Assembly (NCBI GenBank): GCA_001683735.1
Contig: LUGG01000006.1
Span: 1,426,001-1,490,000, forward strand
Length of the DNA: 64,000 nt
Direction of reading: 5' to 3'
From: Grifola frondosa
Taxonomy: Eukaryota; Basidiomycota; Agaricomycetes; Polyporales; Grifolaceae
The notes under the pieces were generated by a model that was not told the DNA's origin, did no database searches, and saw nothing but the letters and a program-made list of their open reading frames with translations. The position numbers and the translations under genes were made by a program. Each line of letters begins with the position of its first letter. Position 1 is the stretch's first letter. This document shows positions 12,495 through 24,500 of this stretch, piece after piece.

Positions 12495-15400
12495 ATGCTC
12501 AATGGATCCGGCACATCTTACCGCCATACCGTGGCGGAAATCAAGACTTTGGCGAAGGAGCAAGCGCAGAAAGCTTCGCGCGGGGCTTCCGCATCCTCTC
12601 TGCTCAAGAGCGCTCGTACTCAGATCCAATATGCAAACGCTCGCGAAGACGAGGGCGACTTTAAGGAGGCTCTCAGTGCACTCACACAAAGCTGCGTCGT
12701 TGGCACAGATGTGCATGGAGTCAAACGAGTTCAAGCTGGATAAACAGCCTGGGAAGAAAGGCTCGGTGGTCAAGGAGTTCATGGACTTCCAGCAGGTCAG
12801 TTTGCATTGACAACTCTTATGTGGCAACTGATTGAACGAAAGCAGCATGAGGGACGTGACCTAGTGGGGAAGACTGGCATTGTTGAAGTGAAACTGATGG
12901 AGGTGGAGAAGTCCATGGCACAGTGCGTACCAATTCCCATTCGCTTCTGTATGGTCTTACCAGTCCTTAGGACTGTGTCGCTCGAGGATGAACCGAGCAG
13001 CCCCATACTTAAGAGTGCTGGTGGTAGTATCGCAGACCGCATGCGCTCCCTCCAAAATGCCGGGCTACACGTATCCACGACAAAGCGTTTCTCTCGGGAG
13101 ATTCCCACTGCGACACCTCCCTTGTCTCCTGACATGTCTCGACCGGGCCATCTTTCACTGCAAGCGACCTCCCCGTTCTCTGCACCTTTGCCTCTTGCAG
13201 GCCCATCTCCACATGCCCTGGTCCCCACATCCAGCTTCGGCCCACCCTCCCCGACCTCCTCGACGTCCTCCTCTCCGCGCGCGTCCCACATGAGCCTTTC
13301 TGACTTCGCGCAGACGTTCCCTCCGATTGACGAACTTGACGAGATGCACGCGCTGAAATTACCCTCTGTGCCTACGGGGACGAGTAGTATCGGTTCTCGG
13401 TCAAGCCAGCCTTCGATAGCTGATCTTCGCGCAGAACGCTCCCCGAAACCGTTCCCAGCGCTACCCATGGATCTAGGGCCACGGCCATCAAGCACACCCA
13501 TTCCACCTACCATTGATACGTTCCTCAGCCGTCCCGGATCGCCTGCGCATATTCCTCACTCTCCCGTGGTACCTCGCAAGCCTTCTGGACTATCGCTCAA
13601 CTCACCCCCTGCGAAGTCTCTGATCATAGGTTCGACAATGCCAGAGAAGCCAGAGCTGCCCAAGGCGCTGTATCCGCGAACGTTGCTGGAGTACGACAGG
13701 AAGCAAAATTTCAAAGTCCTCGTGCTGGACGTGCGCACTCGCGAACAGTTCGAGCGGGAGCATATCAAGGCGGATGCGGTGGTATGTATAGAACCGTCGG
13801 TGCTTCAAAGAGAAAGGTGAGCGATCTCATCTCTCGGCATTGGCCGACCTGAGGTGACTTCATGATTCTCGCAGTGTGACTGCTCAATCCATCGAAGACT
13901 CTTTGTCGGTCGCTCCGCGTAACGAGGCGACGCTGTTCAACAATCGCGACAAGTTCGATCTGGTCGCGATATATGATGACTCGTCAGAGAACTTCGGCGA
14001 CTCGCAGTCAGCGCTGTCTTGTCTCGTCCGAGCCATATTCGAGATGGCATTCAGCAAGTTCTTGAAACGGCCTCCAATGCTACTCGAGGGCGGTTTGCAT
14101 GCGTGGAAGCAAGAATTTGGTGAAGCAGAGCTTATACGGGGCGGAAGTACTCCGCATGGCGCAGGACGCGGGATTGAGGGTATGGTGAACGGCGCGAGCT
14201 CATCTGGGACCAACGGGTTGATCGCCCCCGTTGCCTCATATCCCGAGCCGAGAGGCCCCGTCATCGGCCACACGCGCACGCCAGCCGAATCGTCTTCTGC
14301 AGATATAGATACTTCCTCGCAGAACCGTAGTCGGTCTGGGACAGAGCCCTCGGTGGACGGCGGCGGCTACAAACCTTGGATTCCGCCTCAGAGTAGTTAT
14401 GGTTATCGATACTCTCCCGGACAGGCGCCAAGTTCACCGCGGTTGGTGTTCACCACCACATTTGGAGATGTCACTAACTTGCTTTTGCGCTCTTAGCCTG
14501 GATACGGATATATTTGGTCCCCTCTCGCCGACTTTAGACTCTAAGCGTTTGAGTCGAAAACCCGCTATCCTTCGTCCCGCTTCAAATTCCATCTCATACC
14601 CTCAACACCCCGCGATACCTGAAAATGTATGTGATGTCTCTGTTTAAAGGTTTGGTTGTTGAGCGTTCTACAGGTGGCCATGCAACATGTGACTCCGCCT
14701 ATGGTCAACGGTTCGTCGCCCATTCAATACCCCCAAATTGCCCGCCATATATCCCCTCAAGTTTCCGGATCATCCTTCTCGCAATCGCCTAGCACGAACG
14801 GTCTCGTATCTGTCCCACCACAGGCATCGATTAACCCTTCGCCACTCTCACGGCGCAGGAGCGACTACATTGATCAGTCTCAAGAAGCTCTATCTGGCCT
14901 TTCCTCACGTGCCTCTATTGACTACCCAGAGCTCTCCTCACAACATATTCTGAGGCCCCACCAGCTGCGGCATCGTCGCCAATGGACAACCGTGCACGCA
15001 TTATGCAGCCGCATCTACCATATGGGGTGTCGCATGCAGGTCCCAGCCACCGACCATTCAGTCCGATTACCCTGTTACATACTGGCCGGATATCCAGATT
15101 GGTACTTCTGGACTCAAGAACCTGGGAATACCTGTTATATGAATTCGACCGTGCAGTGTCTAAGCGCAACCGTGCCGTTTGCGCGATTCTTCACTGGTGC
15201 GTCTCCTGGTTGAGTGGTGGCATCCCGTTGGGTCATATTAAATGACGTATAGATGGTCGATGGAAGAGCGCGGTAAATATGGTCAACCCGTATGGCACTA
15301 AAGGCAATCTAGCGCAAGCGTTTGCTAACATCATACGAGACATGTGGCAAGGCGAGTTACAGTGCTTGTCCCCAACAACATTCCGGGTAAGCACTTGCTA

Positions 15401-16513
15401 GCTAACTGCTTGTATACCCATTAACAATGACTACTCAGCGTTCGCTATGCATGCATGCCCCCCAATTCTCAGGGACAGAACAGCATGATTCGCAAGAATT
15501 CCTGAGCTTTCTCCTGGATGGACTGCACGAGGATCTCAATCGAGTGCTGCAGAAGCCTAAGATAGACTCGACGCCGGAAAGGGAGGCCGAGCTCGAGAAG
15601 ATGCCAGTGCAGATTGCGAGCGAACAAGAGTGGCAAATATACCGCATGCGGGATGACAGCTTAGTGGTGGACTTCTTCCAAGGACAGTTCCGGAACCGGC
15701 TGGAGTGCCTCACTTGTCACAAGGTGTGCATAGCGTCTATCAGACAACGAGCTGTTGCGTTTCTGACACGTGCTTAGACATCTACGACCTACAATGCTTT
15801 CATGTATCTAACGTTGCCCATACCCACCGGTCGGCGCTTGTCCAAAGTATCTCTGCAGCATTGTCTCGACACCTTCTTCAAAGAGGAGGTCATGGAGAAG
15901 TCGGATGCTTGGTTTGTACCTTTTCGCCGTATATCAGCCGTCATCGCTGATATGTCTTTACTCCAGGCACTGTCCGCACTGCAAGACGCTGCGGAAGGCG
16001 ACAAAACACATGTCCCTCTCTCGGCTGCCGCCGGTACTGCTGATCCACCTCAAACGTTTCTCTGCCAAAGGACCCTTCACTGACAAAATCGAGACATTTG
16101 TGGATTTCCCTTTAAAGAGCCTTGATTTGACCAACTACATGCCTCCGCCATTGCCGCCGGGCGTGAGTGGCGGGACCCAGTCGTCTCCTGATGACCCTCG
16201 GTCGCAGCTGCCGCCTTATAGATACGACCTCTATGGCGTTACAAATCATTTCGGTACACTAAGTACAGGACACTGTAAGCAGATTTGGCGGCAGGAGACC
16301 CTACACCGATACTGACAGATCTGTCATCAGATACTGCTTTCATTGCATCTCGTGGCGGATGGTTGTACTGTGACGACAGTCATATCAAACAAGCCGACCC
16401 CAAGGACGTCGTCGTAAGCCTCTCTCCCTTCAATTGTGGCAGTTCTTGAATACTGAACCCACCACCAGGGCAAGCCCGCATATGTCTTGTTTTATAAGAG
16501 GACCAGATCGTGA
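12495..16513 (+). CDS. Ubiquitin carboxyl-terminal hydrolase with rhodanese domain, Doa4/Ubp4/USP8-like
   Basis: About 12 exons encode roughly 1,140 residues. The N-terminal part (HTVAEIKTLAKEQAQKA through GKKGSVVKEFMDF) resembles the MIT/USP8-dimerisation helices. A Ser/Pro-rich linker follows, then a rhodanese-like domain around 13660-14130 (FKVLVLDVRTREQFEREH, FDLVAIYDD, LLEGGLHAWKQEFG). A second disordered linker leads to the USP catalytic domain from about 15100: GNTCYMNSTVQCLSA with the active-site Cys, the QHDSQEFLSFLLDGLHEDLN block, zinc-type CxxC pairs (CLTCHK, CPHC), and the His box YDLYGVTNHFGTLSTGHYTAF near 16225-16335. Doa4 and USP8 remove ubiquitin from cargo at endosomes and recycle it. 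The frame is broken by an extra base near 12690 and three single-base losses at about 14956-14959, 15084-15089 and 15124-15126. The three losses sum to a codon and restore frame. Family and domain order are secure; Doa4 orthology is likely. Confidence 0.9.
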
Positions 16514-16649
16514 ACGCTTCACATTTACCTATAGCATCTTTGTTCAGTTATCGGTTCTGCTGTCAGCTGTATTTCCCTTCATCCATTGCATCCATAAAGC
16601 TCCATTATACCGTAGTACCTGTAATCGTATAGCACAACTAGCGGACACA

Positions 16650-19600
16650 TCACGACGACCCGATCCCGTTCGTCACCGGGTGGCTCTCCCGCGTTTCCGC
16701 GTGGCACTTGTGGCACAGCCACGCCTGCGCGCCCTGCGCCGTAGCGGGGTAGAAGAGTGGCGAGAACTCTGTCTTGCAGCGGTAACAGTGCGGTTCTGCG
16801 GAGGCCTGCGCGTCGCCGTCGACAGAAGACGCTGCGGAACCGTCTGGGGTATGCGTGTTGAGTATCTTGTCGAGGCGCCGCGCCTTGCGCAGTAGTCCGT
16901 GTATGTGCGCCGTGGGGGCCTGCTTGTAGTTCTTGCAGTATACCTGAAGTGCAGTCTACGGACGCATGAGCATGAGTACAATTTCGCTGCAGGGGGACTC
17001 ACCTCGCCGAACTCGTTTGTGTCGCACAGGTCGTACAGGGTTCGCCGGTGGCTGACGTGCCCTTTGCAGATGACGACGGGCACCATCTGGCCAGTGCGGT
17101 CCTTGAACTCGACGATGGTGGTCGTGTCGCGTTTACTGGCCTTCACCTGCATCGAACGACGTTATAGATTAATTGAGTGCGCGTGAGAAGATGGGCACTA
17201 ACCCCTTGTATCTCAAACCCGAACTTGTGCCCGTGCTTCAGCGCGCATGACACGTGGTACTCGGCCGGGCATTCGCTGCACTGTATGACAGCGCCGTCGT
17301 CACGATCGCATAAGGTGCATTTCTGCAGATGCATGAGAAGTGAGATATCCGAGCTTCAAAGAACGGAACAGAAAAACACCGACATTTGACCATCGATACT
17401 GGGGAATGGCACTGATGCCCTCGACGAGGCGCAGGCGGGACGAGTCCGAGTACATCACCTCCGGTATGAACACAGAGCAGAGCACGTGCACCCAGGCTTG
17501 GCCCTCGGTGGGCTTGCACGCGCGCAAAAACGAGTCCGGCGGTGGATATATCATCTTCTTCTTTGGGTCGCGCCGCATACGCGGGCACAGAAGGCAGTCG
17601 GAAATCTAGAAGCGTGATCTCCGTGAGCGGCATGATGCAGGCACGGAGCAAAGAAGGCGCACCAGGGATGCTTCTAGCGTCTTCTCGTTCTGGCAGAGGT
17701 CGCAGACCCACGATTCAACCGTCGCGGGGTCGACGATCACTCCGCAGGCACCAGCGTGTACGCGGAACTGGCACTGTCGGCAGCGAAGGACCTTTCCGGT
17801 CGGACCGTTTTTCTGGCACGCAACGCAACGCAGCTGCGGCGCCGACGGTCCTGCGGGTGGCGGCGTCGACTGCACTGACGAGGTGGTCTGTGCAGCATTT
17901 GAGTCCCGTACTTGGGGTGAAGCGGAAAGGAACATACCTTGGCACGCTTTGCCGAAGGGCCATTGAGGGGTGTGCCCTCGCGTTTGTCGCCGGACTTCTT
18001 TACCAGTGTCTCTTCACGCATGGGGCGTATGTTCAGATCTGCGTACTTCCGCCAACTCAGCCCGCAGTTATCGCAGAGCACATTGGTGGGCAGGCCCTTC
18101 GGTGCTTTCCACCAGACATCCGATTCGCGCGTGCGGCAGGCACCGCAGCTCGTGTTGCCCTTCCCGGGCTCTTTGACGACAGAGCCCTCCTCGTCCGGCG
18201 AGACAGCGCGTGATGGGGCCTTGATTTTCTCGTCGGTTCCGCTGTCGCGCGGCCCTGATCCTGATGTTTCTTCACGGAGTTTCGAGCTGAGACGATCTGC
18301 ATTAGAGAGTGGACAGAGGCTTGGAAGGAGATGATGACGCACTTCTTCCAGTGTCCGTAGAAGCGAACTACTTCGGGCATGGACCTGGTGCCGACCTCAT
18401 CCCGGACCGGCCGTAGTTCAGCACCATGAACTGCGATGGCATCTTCAAATGCGGCTATCTCTTCGTTGCTCCACTCTCTATCAGTGTACCTCGTCTCGGA
18501 TTTCTTGAACTAAAATGAAATCAGTAAATGACCCACACATTACGAGTTAGAAGCCCGGTCACCTTCTCAAGACGCATTGGTGATCTCATATTGACTGTAT
18601 GGAAGTCTCGTCGGTTGCTCCATGCTTCGGTGAGGCGGAACGTGACTTCAGTGAGCCAGTCGACGCTGGAGCGCAGTTTCTCATTTCGTGTTAGTGTGAG
18701 CTTGTATGCCTCCACTGATAGAACGGGATCAGTAACGAGTCCTGGATTACGCAGTACTGTCAACTCACATGTTTCGACTGAAATAAACACATGCAAATAA
18801 GGAAAATATATTCATTTTCAGGGCGATTCTCACGCACCTTCTGCTGTCGACATCTTGTTTACGAGGCTGAGGACTTCAATGGTAGAGTCTCCACCCGCTC
18901 ATCGATTTCTGTGCGGTGATATGAGCATGTCTAACCGATGCATAATTTTAATACGCACCTATATATGCATTTTCCGTGCCAGGAGCTGCAGGAACTGTTG
19001 CCTGATATTTGGGTCCAACGCGCGTTGCGGCCCGTGGGAAGATCAGGTCATCTGGGTCTGTTACCCAAATTAGCAGGTGCATATCAACCAGAGACCGCGA
19101 CGATGCAACCACACTGACCTAGGGTTCTTCTGCAAACGTGTATTGGCTGCGGCGGGTTCTCTCAGCGTCGAAGACATAAAAAGGGCACAGACGACGCACC
19201 CAAAATAGCGGAAAGGCCACATCTTGAAGTGCTTGATCTCGACATTCTCTTCCTTCTCTGCGAGGGTACGGTCTTTCCTGGCCGTCCTCGCCCTCTCACG
19301 GCAGGCGCGTTTGTCTTCGGCTTGGGCGCTATCGGCGTGGGGTGTCTCACGTCGTGGCTGTCTACTTCCTCCTCGTGCTTCCGCGAACAGGGTGCGCACG
19401 TCCATCCGTACCCTCTGCTGGGTTTCGCCAGGAGGGGAGGGTTGACGCACCCCATGTGGAAGAACTTCTTGCACCGGTCACACTGCACCGTTTCGGCACT
19501 TTGATTCGGTGATGGGAAAATTAGTGATGGGATGCGGTCAGTGCTGCGTCGCAGAAATGGCACCCAAGGTCACTTACGGCGGACACCATTTCTCACACGT

Positions 19601-20581
19601 ATCGCACAAGCGAATGGTGTCGGTGAGGTCGGGTACTACTTCCCGCTCTGCGACTACGTATTCGTATCTCGAAATGAGAACGTCTCGGATGTGGGCTGGA
19701 ACTATTTACGGGGCGCAATTATTGTTAGATGGTAATTCTGCCTGTGAGATGCCAACGTACGATTAGTGACGGTAGTCGCCGGTATGACATCGAACTCTTT
19801 TCTGATCCACGGGTCAAATAAGCGGTTGAAGTAGAACCTGTCGGGACGTTTCCTCCAGCCCGCGAGATCCGAAATTCGGTCTCGGTGGACGACGAAACAT
19901 TTCCTCGCAGCTGACTGATATCGCAAACTTCAGAATAAATAGCAGCGAGGAGCAGGCGGGTATCCGCTACTGGGCGGTCCGTAACGTCGCTGGGACGGTA
20001 ATACCAAGCCAACCGTACACGTGTAATTGGCTCGTTGCGTTTCCCGCCCTTGTCGAATATTGGGTGCCCTGCGCTGGAAGAAATTCCATGATGCGGGCGA
20101 TAGAATAAGGGGTGCCATCTCTAATATCCCAACTTGGGGAACAGTAAACATGGTCTTGGAAAAATCAGCCCGGGTCGCTCTGCGATAGTGCGGAAAAATC
20201 AGGTTTACCATTTACTTTCACCTGTTCCCCATTCTTGAGGGTGATCTTGAAAGCTGATGTGGAACCGGGCATGTTAGCGCCGGGGAGGTCAGTTGAAGCC
20301 GCGTAAACAAAGATAAAACGAGGCTGGGCAGGTGCAAAAAGTCGCCTGGCGGTCTCTGAGGCTCTGGGCCGACGTGGCCGGCGTCCAGAGAATATTTGAG
20401 GGGGATGGAGGGTATGGGTGGTGGGGGGAAGAGCGTAAGATGAAGCACGACCGGGAGGCAGATCTGCTCGCTGAATGGTAGGAAGATTCAACTCCGACGA
20501 TCCCTGCGCGGAACCACCTGGGCCACTTCTGTGGCGACTACCAAGCTCAGCACCCCACCAAAACCTATGCTGTGTACTCAT
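16650..20581 (-). CDS. SNT2: Snt2-type chromatin protein: BAH, PHD, SANT, GATA-type finger, PHD and extended PHD
   Basis: A large gene read from 20581 down to TGA at 16650-16652. In order: a basic N terminus; a BAH domain (DHVYCSPSWDIRDGTPYSIA, LAWYYRPSDV, KCFVVHRDRI, RPDRFYFNRLFDPWI, about 19740-20180); a PHD finger (CDTCEKWC, VQCDRCKKFFHMGCVNPPLL, about 19380-19620); a SANT/Myb segment (REWSNEEIAAFEDAIAVHG, EVVRFYGHWKK, about 18340-18490); a GATA-like finger (CGACRTRESDVWWKAPKG, LCDNCGLSWRKY); a PHD (CVACQKNGPTGKVLRCRQC); and an extended PHD (AWVHVLCSVFIPEV, CTLCDRDDGAVIQCSECPA, CKGHV), followed by a last CxxC pair near 16700-16800. Yeast Snt2 works with Ecm5 and the Rpd3 deacetylase at stress-responsive promoters and reads modified histone H3. 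The BAH part is damaged: an in-frame TGA at 20165-20167 and a frame slip around 20050-20080. Start choice is uncertain; a later Met (MPGSTSAFKITLKNG) is possible. Confidence 0.88.
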
Positions 20582-21526
20582 TGTCCCAGCTTGGACCGTC
20601 CCCGCCTATAGCAGTCCAAGTTTTTGCACGATTTATCTTAGAATTCAGGTAGGTTGGGGGCAGCGGGCTTCTGCGCCACAGCCTGAGCTGAGAATAAGGC
20701 CGAATAAGACAGTTGCACGGGCGGGAACTCTCGACAGACGCTTCATCACAACCGTTGCCTCTTTTCGCCAGCCGTGCGTTGCCGACCACACGCACACCGC
20801 GCTCTTTGTTGGCTATTTCTCCGATTTTATACACACTTTTGCGTTTAGGCTCTGACGCAGAAATTACGGGACGCGAAGCCCAACCCAACCTCCTCCAACG
20901 AGTCTAGACCAGCCCGCAGCAAATGCTGGAGGTGCCCAAACGGAACATGCGCGGAAAAGGCCGAGCGCAATGCATGCCGGCGGCACACACTCGCTGTCAA
21001 CCAGCTGCTCGACTTGAACAACATCATGACTCCAGCCTCCAAATAAAATACTTACACCGCGCTCAAATTCTACAGATGCAGGAAAGCGACCGGCTGCCGT
21101 CCCCTAAATTTACACTTGCAGCAACTGCCTCCTTTCTGAAATTAGTTCGCAGAGCTCCCAAAAGCGCCTTTTTGAACTCAAATCGCGCGCCGTTGCATCG
21201 GCACCGACATACCCGGAATGCATAGCCAACTTCCAGATAGCCGCCAAAAATGTTGGAGTATGCGCAACGTAGTGTGCATTGCAATATCCTCCCTAAAAAT
21301 ACAATCTAGTTATGGACTGTGCGAGGTGCGCTGGCTATATGATAGAACTATGGATACGACGAATGACATAATACAGGATGGTATAAATGCGGATATAAAG
21401 AATGTATTCGAAACAGTCCATTCGGCTGCAGCACACGAAAGCGACGACCCAATGCGAAAAAACGGAACGTACAAAATAGCCAACCAACAAAACGCAAAAC
21501 TCGACAGCAATATTACAGAACAGATG
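20582..21526. other. Intergenic: promoter of SNT2-like gene and 3' flank of the histidine kinase
   Basis: About 0.9 kb with no supported gene. One plus-strand frame of 104 codons (21218-21532) overlaps the histidine kinase stop and has no recognisable feature. I see no repeat. Confidence 0.5.
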
Positions 21527-24500
21527 CTATGAGGGCGACGACGCCTCGTCCGTGGCCACGCGCCCCACTTTTCGGCGCTCGTCGGCGATGGCCAGCATCA
21601 TCTTCAGGCTCTTCTCCAGCACGGGCTTCGTGAGCACTCTGCACGCCGCGTCAGCCACTCATCGCTAAAAGACGCACACATACGCACTTGTCCACCCCCG
21701 CTTCGAGATATTCCTGCTGGTCCGTCAACAGCGCATTTCCTGCCGCACCATCAAACTCAAACTCAGCTTCTTCTTCTCCTCCTTCTATCATGATCGCACG
21801 CACCTGTCACGCCCACGACAAAGTCCCGCCCCCAGCTGCCTCAGCCTCGACACCGCATCCAGCCCCGACAGCACCGGCATCTGGTTATCCAAAAACACCA
21901 CCGCATACCTGCACTCCTCCACTTGCGACCCGGGCGTCGCACTATCCAGCGACAGCCCGCCGCACCCCGTATCCTCCGACGACGGCGTCTCGCGCTGGCG
22001 CCCATTCAGGATCATATCCAGCGCCATCTCCCGTTCTCCGCCGTCGACACCACGCACCCGAGGCGCGTGAGCATGCGCGACATCAGCTTCCGCGTCAGCG
22101 GGTCGTCGTCCACCACCAGCACGTTCAGCCGCGTCTCGTACAGCAGCGACCCGCTCGACGACGTCGCCCCCCCATTGCTCCCCTCCGAAAACGCGGGCGA
22201 GACCAGCGCGCCGTTCACCGAGAAGACTGCGGTTTCGGCAGGTGCGACAGGCGCAGGCGCACTGTATCCGATGAGTGCCCTTCTATGGGGGCCGGTCGCT
22301 GTTCGTCGGGCAGGGGCGACGGGTCTAGCGGCGGACCGGTGCCCGTTGACGGATCACCAATCGTCCTCGTCAGCACCGCCTGCTTCTCCCCGCGCTTCGT
22401 CGAGATCTCCACCAATCCGCCTACGGACGCCAAACCGGTGAATACCATCCTCGTCAAAGCCAATTTAAAAAACGGCACCTTGCTCCATGATGCTATGCAA
22501 AGCAGACGCAGACGGGCTCAACGGCCAAGCCGAACGGTCCGGATCGGGTTCCGACAACACGACCGTCCTCGGCGATCTCGACGTATGCACCGCCCGTCTC
22601 GGGCTCGTGTGTATCGTCTCATCATCCAGTTGCGCAGAGGACATCAGTCCCGGGATCGCTTTCCTCCCGACGCCCAACGCTGTCACACCAAGACCATCAG
22701 CGTCTGCACCACCCACACATTCAACTCAACTCCCACTTACGCAGTTCCACCCAAAACGTCGATCCCTCGTTCACCTTCGACTGCACGCCGAGCCGTCCGC
22801 CACTAAGCTTCACGATCTGCCTCACGAGCGCCAGCCCGAGGCCCGTGCCCTTCCCGCCCTGCAACCGCCCCTGCTCCGTCTGGTTAAACGCGGCTTCCGG
22901 CCCGCACCACGCCTCAGCACTCTGACACGTGAACGCAGCAAGCAAGCGCCACTCACAAAACAGCTTGCTCTGCACCATATCCTTCGGGCGTATCCCGTAC
23001 CCCGTGTCCGTCACCTCGATCCGCACCACGATCCACTCCAGCGGCGGCGCGGGCTTCGAGTGGATCACGTTGTGCTGCGACAGCAGCGTCGTCGACAGCC
23101 GGTGCAGCGACCCGCTCCCGTTCCCACTCCCGTTCCTCACCGACATCTCCTCCACGTCCACGTCCACGTCCTCGTCCGCATCATGCGCGAGCTGCGGCAG
23201 CACCAGCCGCGTCCTCACGACCAGCTTGCCGCCGCTCGGCGTGAACTTGCACGCATTGCTCGCCAAGTTCGTGATGATCTGCCGCAGCCGCGTCTCGTCC
23301 CCAACCACGATCCCCGCCTCGTCCTCACACTCCTTCATCCGCCCACTCACCGCCTCCGCCGACATCCCCATCGCCTCATACAACGCCCGCCGCGCCACCG
23401 AGTCCACATTCTCGTCCAGGTCCGTCACGAACCCGAGCCCCGCGCGTCCGTCGCCAGCTTCAGCGGCACGAACAGCGACCGCATCACCTGATGAAACGCA
23501 TACGGCTTCAGCACCGACTCGAACCGCCCGCTGTCCATCCGGTTGCTGCCCACAACCCACAACCCGTCAGTACCGGATCCTCGATGCGCTCATGCGCGCC
23601 ACTCACAAGTCCAGTACGTCGTTGAGAACTGCGAGCAAGTGTTAGCGTCAGCACGAGAGTCACGGTCTCGGGAAAAGGAGACCCGGCGCACGCACCCTTT
23701 GACATCATGCTCAGGCTCCCCTCCAGCGCCCGAAACTCGATGTCTTCCGTGATCATCCCAGACGCTTCCATATTCTGCACCGCCAGAACTACACCCAGGA
23801 TCAGCATGCGACTCTCGGACACGAACAAACACAACTCACGAGCGGTGTTCAGCGGAACGCGGACCTGTGCATCGCAACGTCAGTCTCCCCATCGCAACAC
23901 GCACCCAAAAAGACACTTATCATGGAACACATATCTGCTCTCCGAATAAGTTTATATTTCGAATGAGAAAATAAACGGGGACTCACGAAGTCAGCCGGCG
24001 CTTCGAGTCCGCTGCCTTCCGCTCGTTCACCTGCGCCTTCTGCGTCGCCCGGAACTGCACCTTCAGCTGGTCTCTTAACGAATATAACCGCCTCTCCGAC
24101 TGTAGTAAAGTGACACAGCGCCCGTCAGTCAAGCACGCATCCCACGACGTGCCGCTCACGTTTTCCCGCATGTAATGCACGTACAACAGGAACCCCTGGA
24201 AACATGCAAAGTTCACGATATCTGTGACCAGCGGTCAGTACATGTCATGTTCGCATCACGAGCACGCACTTCTGGTAAACGCTACGTGCTCTGGTATAAT
24301 CAGTACGCATGATCTGCATCGGCGTCAGTTGCAACCAGCTATACCATACACCAGGACGGCGTACGCACAGTAGAAAAAACACGAGGGCCCCGAGCATAGC
24401 TGGGAACCGATGTAACTTGAGCCCGAACAACGCGATCGTCTGCAACCCACTCGTATAACTGCCCATCGCATCAGCACACACGTCCCCGACCACACAGAAT

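Noticed and set aside
21688..22806. Open frame of 372 codons on the plus strand
   Set aside because: It lies antisense to the histidine kinase receiver and ATPase regions, is rich in Arg/Pro/Thr as expected for a GC-rich shadow frame, and has no motif.
22487..23491. Open frame of 334 codons on the plus strand
   Set aside because: Antisense shadow of the histidine kinase ATPase domain.
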